From: Acidobacteriota bacterium
Lineage (GTDB): Bacteria; Acidobacteriota; Thermoanaerobaculia; Thermoanaerobaculales; Thermoanaerobaculaceae
Assembly: GCA_021782525.1 (NCBI GenBank)
Contig: JAJXUY010000128.1
Location: 1-5,632 of the forward strand
Reading direction: 5' to 3'
Length of the DNA stretch: 5,632 bases
The notes below the pieces were generated by a model. It was not told where the DNA came from and made no database searches. It saw only the letters and a list, made by a program, of their open reading frames with translations. Below, piece after piece: positions 1 through 3,466 of the stretch (position 1 is its first letter; each line of letters starts with the position of its first letter). Made by a program: the position numbers and the translations under genes.

Positions 1-962
1 GGGTGGCAGCGGTAGCACGCCGAGCGGTTGGAGGAGCTGTCGAGCGTCATGTTGGTGACCGGGTCGGTCACCTGAGCGTGGTAGCTGTGGATCGACTGGG
101 TGAGCGGAGGGATCCCCGCCTGGCCGGTGCCCGCGAGGGCGTTCGAGCCGTGGCAGGTGGCGCACAGCACCGGCTTGCCGGCGGTGACCACGGTGTCGTA
201 CAGACCGGTGCTGGAGTACCCGGCCTTGGAGAGAGCGGACGTATAGGTCGAGTTGCCAACGTTGCGATCGTCGTGGATTCGGAGGATGTTGAGTCGGTAG
301 TCGCGGATCGGGTCGGGGTCGTTGACCCACCCCGCGAGCGGCCGCGCCGCGCTGCCGCTCCCCGAAGCGTGGCACGCGCGGCAGTCCATCTCGTCCGAGA
401 TCGGCAGCACGATGTCGGTGGTGGCGAGCACGTTGCCGGCGCTGTCCCGGGCGACCAGACGCATCATCGGGTAGGTGTTCTTGTGCCCGGCGTCGTCGTA
501 CGGCGTGATCGGGATCCCCTCGGCGATGAACCAGTCGTTGGCCGGGTCGAACGTCATCGGCTGCGGCGCGTTCATCATCCCGGGCATCGCGACCCCGGTG
601 AGGCCGACGTCGGGCGGCAGCGGCTTGGCGAGGCCGAACAGCGACGCGGCGTACGCCCAGAAGTTGTCCTTCCCGACCGAGGTCGTGTTGATCGAGCCGG
701 TCGGGTCGGCGATCGCCTGATAGGTGACGGTGATCCCTGCTGCGCTCGTCACCAGGTTGCCGGACGCATCCACGACCTGTGCGTGGATGGTGTTGTAGGG
801 GGGGAGGATGGCGAACACGGAAAAGTCCGCGTCCATGCAGTGCATGCCCAGGTTGTTCCAACCCGTGATCGTCCACCCGGTGGTGGCAGGTTGGCCGGGC
901 CGCGCGGCGATCGTGATGATCGCCAGCGCCAGTACAGCGATGAATGACGTCCTTCGGCTCAT
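1..962 (-). CDS. Secreted multiheme c-type cytochrome, 3' end beyond window
   Basis: Translating the minus strand from the ATG at 962 gives 320 codons without a stop to the window edge, so the C-terminus is missing. Residues 1-20 look like a Sec signal peptide: RR at 3-4, a hydrophobic core from F7 to I18, and possible cleavage near A20. Three CxxCH haem-attachment motifs follow: CRACH (194-198, bases 369-383), CATCH (267-271, bases 150-164) and CYRCH (316-320, bases 3-17). More may lie beyond the edge. Residues 29-193 carry no haem motif; they include NNLGMHCMDADFSVF (36-50) and a Pro/Met-rich stretch, and probably form a beta-rich domain. CxxCH proteins with signal peptides are matured in the periplasm and carry electrons; partner and acceptor are unknown. 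AAAGGAGG at 974..967 sits 4 nt before the ATG and supports this start. The gene is less GC-rich than its neighbours and has its own promoter region. I do not recognise a named homologue. Confidence 0.9.
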   Translation of the reverse strand, partial: MSRRTSFIAVLALAIITIAARPGQPATTGWTITGWNNLGMHCMDADFSVFAILPPYNTIHAQVVDASGNLVTSAAGITVTYQAIADPTGSINTTSVGKDNFWAYAASLFGLAKPLPPDVGLTGVAMPGMMNAPQPMTFDPANDWFIAEGIPITPYDDAGHKNTYPMMRLVARDSAGNVLATTDIVLPISDEMDCRACHASGSGSAARPLAGWVNDPDPIRDYRLNILRIHDDRNVGNSTYTSALSKAGYSSTGLYDTVVTAGKPVLCATCHGSNALAGTGQAGIPPLTQSIHSYHAQVTDPVTNMTLDSSSNRSACYRCH

Positions 963-966
963 GGTG

Positions 967-974
967 CCTCCTTT
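967..974 (-). promoter_or_regulatory. Shine-Dalgarno site of the cytochrome gene
   Basis: The minus strand reads AAAGGAGG followed by CACC and the ATG at 962. This is an almost complete anti-16S match with a short 4-nt spacer. It fixes the start of a gene whose frame is otherwise masked by a long antisense frame. Confidence 0.8.
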
Positions 975-999
975 CCTTTCCATGTCACGGCTCGAGGCA

Positions 1000-1005
1000 A
1001 CCATA
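1000..1005 (-). promoter_or_regulatory. Possible -10 element of the cytochrome promoter
   Basis: TATGGT on the minus strand matches TATAAT at 4 of 6 positions. If transcription starts near 993, the CRP-like site upstream is centred at -41.5, the classic position for an activator that replaces the -35 element. The geometry is the main support. An alternative -10, TACAAA, lies a little further upstream at 1013-1018. Confidence 0.35.
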
Positions 1006-1026
1006 TGGCCATTTTGTAATCTTTCC

Positions 1027-1042
1027 TGTGACGCGAGTCACG
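1027..1042. promoter_or_regulatory. Crp/Fnr-family operator upstream of the cytochrome gene
   Basis: The site reads TGTGA-CGCGAG-TCACG. It matches the CRP consensus TGTGA-N6-TCACA in 9 of 10 half-site bases, and its core GTGAC-GCGA-GTCAC is a palindrome with a 4-base centre. It is centred about 72 bp before the start codon. A second, weaker copy, GGTGG-CAATCG-TCACA, lies at 1057-1072, centred exactly 30 bp further upstream, close to three helical turns. The regulator could be CRP itself or another family member; the sequence does not say which. Confidence 0.55.
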
Positions 1043-1127
1043 GCGACGGTCTCTCCGGTGGCAATCGTCACAGTTTTTGAGAACGGTTCGCAGCGGTAAG
1101 CGGGCGGCGAGCGCCGGGGCCGGCCGC

Positions 1128-1778
1128 TCAGTCGGCCGCGCCGGCGCGGGCGCGCTGGCGGAAGAACTCGATCACGGCGGGCAACACCGAGATGATGATG
1201 ATCGCGAAGATCACGAAGGTGAAGTTGCGCTTGACCACGGGAATATTGCCGAACCAGAAGCCGGCCATGACGAAGCCGAGCACCCAGGCCGCGCCGCCGA
1301 TGACGTTGAACGAGAGGAAGTGGCCGTACGTCATCTTGCCGATGCCGGCGACGAACGGTGCGAACGTGCGCACGATCGGGACGAAGCGGGCGATGACGAT
1401 CGTCTTGCCGCCGTAGCGCTCGTAGAACCGGTGCGTCTGCTCGAGGTGCTTCCGGTTGAGGAAGCGCACGTCCTCGCGGTGGAACACCTTCGGCCCGAGC
1501 ACGGCGCCGATCCAGTAGTTCGCGGTGTCGCCCAGGATCGCCGCGGCGCCGAGCACGGCGAGCGCAACGGGAAGCGAGAGCGACCCGCGGGCCGCGAACG
1601 CCCCGACCGCGAACAGCAGCGAGTCACCGGGGAGGAACGGCGTCACGACGAGGCCGGTCTCGCAGAAGACGATGACGAAGAGGAGCAGGTAGGTGACGAG
1701 CCCGTACTCGTGGATGATCGTGTCGAGGTGCACGTCGATGTGGAGGACGAAGTCGATCACCTGCGTGACGAGGCCCAT
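1128..1778 (-). CDS. DedA-family (SNARE-associated/VTT domain) inner-membrane protein
   Basis: This is a 216-aa integral membrane protein, the usual size for the DedA family. DedA proteins are linked to undecaprenyl-phosphate and phospholipid flipping and to proton-dependent membrane homeostasis. Hydrophobic segments fall at about residues 27-46, 52-64, 68-94, 126-146 and 154-206. Family signatures are present: [18 protein letters not shown] (39-56), GDTANYWIG (83-91) and the FYERYGGK...[15 protein letters not shown] block (118-145). E40, D52, R131 and R137 match the four charged residues shown to be essential in E. coli YqjA (E39, D51, R130, R136), so the protein should be functional. The ATG at 1778 is preceded by GAGGGAG at 1790..1784. 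The gene lies 137 bp after the AlaX stop and 165 bp before the cytochrome start, so it may be its own unit. The exact substrate cannot be told from sequence. Confidence 0.95.
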   Translation of the reverse strand: MGLVTQVIDFVLHIDVHLDTIIHEYGLVTYLLLFVIVFCETGLVVTPFLPGDSLLFAVGAFAARGSLSLPVALAVLGAAAILGDTANYWIGAVLGPKVFHREDVRFLNRKHLEQTHRFYERYGGKTIVIARFVPIVRTFAPFVAGIGKMTYGHFLSFNVIGGAAWVLGFVMAGFWFGNIPVVKRNFTFVIFAIIIISVLPAVIEFFRQRARAGAAD

Positions 1779-1783
1779 GCGGT

Positions 1784-1790
1784 CTCCCTC
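1784..1790 (-). promoter_or_regulatory. Shine-Dalgarno site of the DedA gene
   Basis: GAGGGAG on the minus strand is followed by ACCGC and the ATG at 1778, a spacing of five bases. It supports the start that gives the normal DedA N-terminus. Confidence 0.6.
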
Positions 1791-1843
1791 GCGGCGGCCG
1801 GCTCGATCGGGCCCGCCTCCGTTCCGATCTGGCCGGACGCGTC

Positions 1844-1872
1844 AAGGTACCCGTCGCCCCCATTGAAATCAA
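1844..1872 (-). promoter_or_regulatory. Weak sigma70-like promoter candidate for the DedA gene
   Basis: On the minus strand, TTGATT (1872..1867) and TACCTT (1849..1844) are separated by exactly 17 bp. The match is 4 of 6 and 3 of 6, so only the spacing and the location in the gap before the DedA gene favour it. Transcription would start near 1837, leaving a leader of about 60 nt. Confidence 0.22.
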
Positions 1873-1893
1873 GGAGGACGAGGCAGGCGTGGC

Positions 1894-1910
1894 GCGGGCG
1901 TCTCGCCCGC
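1894..1910 (-). terminator. Perfect 7-bp stem-loop right after the AlaX gene
   Basis: The minus strand reads GCGGGCG-AGA-CGCCCGC, a perfect 7-bp GC stem with a 3-nt loop, starting 5 nt after the AlaX stop codon. No U-run follows, so it is not a textbook intrinsic terminator. It may protect the transcript end, act as a weak terminator in a GC-rich genome, or be one copy of a dispersed repeat. From memory, very similar GCGGGCGAGACGCCCGC hairpins occur between genes in several high-GC environmental genomes. Confidence 0.4.
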
Positions 1911-1915
1911 ACACC

Positions 1916-3118
1916 TCAATCCGTACTGCAACCGCCCGCCAGCTCGCGCAACCGCGCGAGCGCCGCTCCGCGCGCGTCGAGGCTCCCGGCCTTGCCCTGG
2001 AACACGCGGCCAGCGCCGCCGCCTCGGCCGCCGAGCAGTGCGACCACCTCGCGGCCGGCGACCGCCACGTCGAGGGCCAGCTCGGGCCCGGAGGCGAGCG
2101 CGAAGAACGCGCGGTCGTCCTCGCTCGCGGTGAGCAGCGCGGCCTTGCCGGGTGCGGCCTCCGCGAGGCGGCGGGCGAGCGCCTGCAGGAACGCGACGTT
2201 CTTGCCTTCGAAGTGCGCGCTCACGACCCGCTCGGGGGACGCCGCCAACGCCGCCGCGAGCGCGTCCGCCAGCTCCTCCTCGAGGCCGCGGGCGCGCCGC
2301 TCGGCCGCCTGCAACTGTCCGAGCTTCGCCTCGGCCACCGCCGCCAGCTCTTCGTCGGGGGCGCCGAGCGTGGCGCGCAAGCGCGCGTTGCGCTCCTCGT
2401 GCGCGGCGAGGCGTGCCCGCACCCGAACGCCGGCCACGAACGCCAGTCTGCTGCCGCCGCGCATCGGCTCCGCGGCGAGCAGCTTGATCGTCTCGATCTC
2501 GGCGGTCGAGCGCACGTGCGTGCCGCCGCAGGTGTTGCGGTCGATCCCCGCGATCTCGACGAGGCGCACGTCGCCGCGGTGGCCGGCGGGCAGGCCGCGG
2601 GTACGGACCTCGAGGGCGGCGAGCTCGACCGGATCGACGCGTCGCGTCGAGACGGGGTGCGCCGCGCGGATCTCCACCGCAACGGCCGCCTCGAGCGCCT
2701 CGAGCCGCGCGGGGTCGAGCGGGGCGACACCGAGCTCGATGTCGCACACTTCCTCGCCGAGATGGAACGCCGTGGTCGGCCAGCCGAAGCGGTCGGCCGC
2801 GACCGCAGTGAGGAGGTGCTGGCCGGTATGCTGCTGCATGTGGTCGAACCGCCGCGCCCAGTCGAGCCGGGACGTGACCGGCCCGGCGGCGAGCGGATGC
2901 TCCAGATAGTGGCGGATCACCCCTTCGCGCCGCTGCACGTCGATGACGTCCACCTCACCGAGCCACCCCCGATCGGCCGGCTGCCCGCCGCCTTCGGGGT
3001 ACATGATCGTGTCGGCGAGCACGGCGAACGGCCGGCCGCCTTCCATCCCGGTCTCGACGACCTCGGTCGCCAGCTCCTTCAGGTACGGATCGCGCTCGTA
3101 CGCAGGCCGATCGTTCAT
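1916..3118 (-). CDS. Alanyl-tRNA editing hydrolase, long AlaX type with DHHA1-like tail
   Basis: This 400-aa protein matches the size and plan of long AlaX proteins, free-standing relatives of the AlaRS editing domain that hydrolyse Ser-tRNA-Ala (and in some cases Gly-tRNA-Ala) in the cytoplasm. Residues 1-90 form the N-terminal barrel with PEGGGQPAD (41-49). The editing core has the zinc-site motifs HTGQH (H97, H101) and CGGTH (C197, H201), all four ligands intact. GGSRLAF near 221-227 is the usual end of the core. A helical, probably coiled-coil stretch follows (about 233-293), then a DHHA1-like domain with GGRGGGAGRVFQGKAGSLD near the C-terminus. The frame stays open upstream to 3370, but those extra 84 residues are a translation of repeats. 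The ATG at 3118 places YERDPYLKE at the N-terminus as in the family. GGAG lies only 2 nt before it, so the ribosome site is imperfect. It follows argS after a 348-bp gap. Confidence 0.93.
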   Translation of the reverse strand: MNDRPAYERDPYLKELATEVVETGMEGGRPFAVLADTIMYPEGGGQPADRGWLGEVDVIDVQRREGVIRHYLEHPLAAGPVTSRLDWARRFDHMQQHTGQHLLTAVAADRFGWPTTAFHLGEEVCDIELGVAPLDPARLEALEAAVAVEIRAAHPVSTRRVDPVELAALEVRTRGLPAGHRGDVRLVEIAGIDRNTCGGTHVRSTAEIETIKLLAAEPMRGGSRLAFVAGVRVRARLAAHEERNARLRATLGAPDEELAAVAEAKLGQLQAAERRARGLEEELADALAAALAASPERVVSAHFEGKNVAFLQALARRLAEAAPGKAALLTASEDDRAFFALASGPELALDVAVAGREVVALLGGRGGGAGRVFQGKAGSLDARGAALARLRELAGGCSTD

Positions 3119-3155
3119 GTCTCCATCGTAGCCGGGCTCTGGGCTCCGGGAAGGC

Positions 3156-3183
3156 CGTGGCTCGTGGATCGTGGTTCGTGGGT
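3156..3183. repeat. Heptanucleotide array CGTGGNT x4, intergenic
   Basis: Four head-to-tail 7-bp units read CGTGGCT, CGTGGAT, CGTGGTT and CGTGGGT, followed by GGT. Five bases are fixed and only position 6 varies. It lies about 40 bp upstream of the AlaX start. The CGTGG core is shared with the perfect array inside argS at 4816-4843. Cyanobacterial STRR sequences are a known class of heptanucleotide repeats with similar behaviour. Confidence 0.8.
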
Positions 3184-3198
3184 GGTACGAACGTGACC

Positions 3199-3277
3199 GC
3201 AGAGGAGCAGGGGGGCTGAGGAGCTGAGGAGCAACGACAACACATACCCTGGCTCCTCTGCTCCCCCGCTCCTCTGC
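3199..3277. repeat. Opposed octanucleotide arrays forming a long inverted repeat
   Basis: On the left (3199-3230) are four 8-bp units: GCAGAGGA, GCAGGGGG, GCTGAGGA and GCTGAGGA. On the right (3252-3275) are three units in the opposite sense: GCTCCTCT, GCTCCCCC and GCTCCTCT. About 20 bp separate them. The outer arms 3199-3216 and 3260-3277 are complementary at 16 of 18 positions, so either strand could fold into a long hairpin. It may slow or end argS transcription, but there is no U-run. Confidence 0.75.
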
Positions 3278-3343
3278 TTCCCAGTGGCAGGGTGGAAGGG
3301 CCACGGCGTGCAGCCGCGCGGCCGCCGGTGGGCCTATCGCAAG

Positions 3344-3407
3344 GCGCGCGAGCCGGCCACACCGGAGCATAGCCGGAGGCTATGTGAGGATGTGAGCCGG
3401 CGAGCGC
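3344..3407. repeat. Imperfect 64-bp palindrome, REP-like
   Basis: The centre is a perfect 7-bp stem, CATAGCC-GGA-GGCTATG (3368-3384). Outside it the arms pair again with small bulges: CACA with TGTG, CCGGC with GCCGG, and GCGC with GCGC at the ends. It begins about 60 bp after the argS stop, a typical place for REP-type elements. Whether it is dispersed in the genome cannot be seen from one copy. Confidence 0.55.
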
Positions 3408-3466
3408 AACGCCGCGAGAGGCCCGGCGCCGGCCGCGCTCGAAGCGAGGCCGTCGCCACCTTGCCG

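Larger units (their letters stand above)
3119..3466. other. Repeat-filled intergenic gap between argS and the AlaX gene
   Basis: No frame here looks like a real gene. The predicted peptides are low-complexity Arg/Pro/Ser strings that follow the repeats. From the argS side it holds GC-rich sequence with several short inverted words (3408-3466), an imperfect palindrome (3344-3407), GC-rich unique sequence, two opposed octanucleotide arrays (3199-3277) and a heptanucleotide array (3156-3183). No U-rich terminator and no convincing promoter for the AlaX gene were found. A TACGAT at 3131..3126 on the minus strand resembles a -10 box, but it lies too close to the start codon and has no -35 partner. 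Confidence 0.7.

Noticed and set aside
3..947. Uninterrupted 314-codon plus-strand frame
   Set aside because: It is antisense to the cytochrome frame, which has a signal peptide, haem motifs and a strong ribosome site. Its own product is an Arg/Val/Gly-rich string with no recognisable domain.
1109..1129. GC-rich inverted repeat after the DedA stop as a terminator
   Set aside because: The stem needs a bulge, overlaps the stop codon and has no U-run. In such GC-rich sequence it could easily be chance.
1838..1843. TTGACG on the minus strand as a -35 box for the DedA gene
   Set aside because: It is a good hexamer, but nothing resembling a -10 box lies 15-19 bp downstream.
1077..2909. Uninterrupted 610-codon plus-strand frame
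   Set aside because: It runs antisense across both the DedA and AlaX genes and the gap between them, with low-complexity composition typical of GC-rich shadows.
1889..3196. 435-codon plus-strand frame
   Set aside because: It is the antisense of the AlaX gene, whose zinc-binding motifs are intact on the minus strand.
3156..3277. CRISPR array
   Set aside because: The repeats are 7-8 bp and directly tandem with no spacers. No cas gene is present.
3119..3370. 84-residue N-terminal extension of the AlaX protein from an upstream ATG
   Set aside because: The extension translates the heptamer and octamer repeats, has no family counterpart, and would start the protein far ahead of the normal YERDPYLKE N-terminus.
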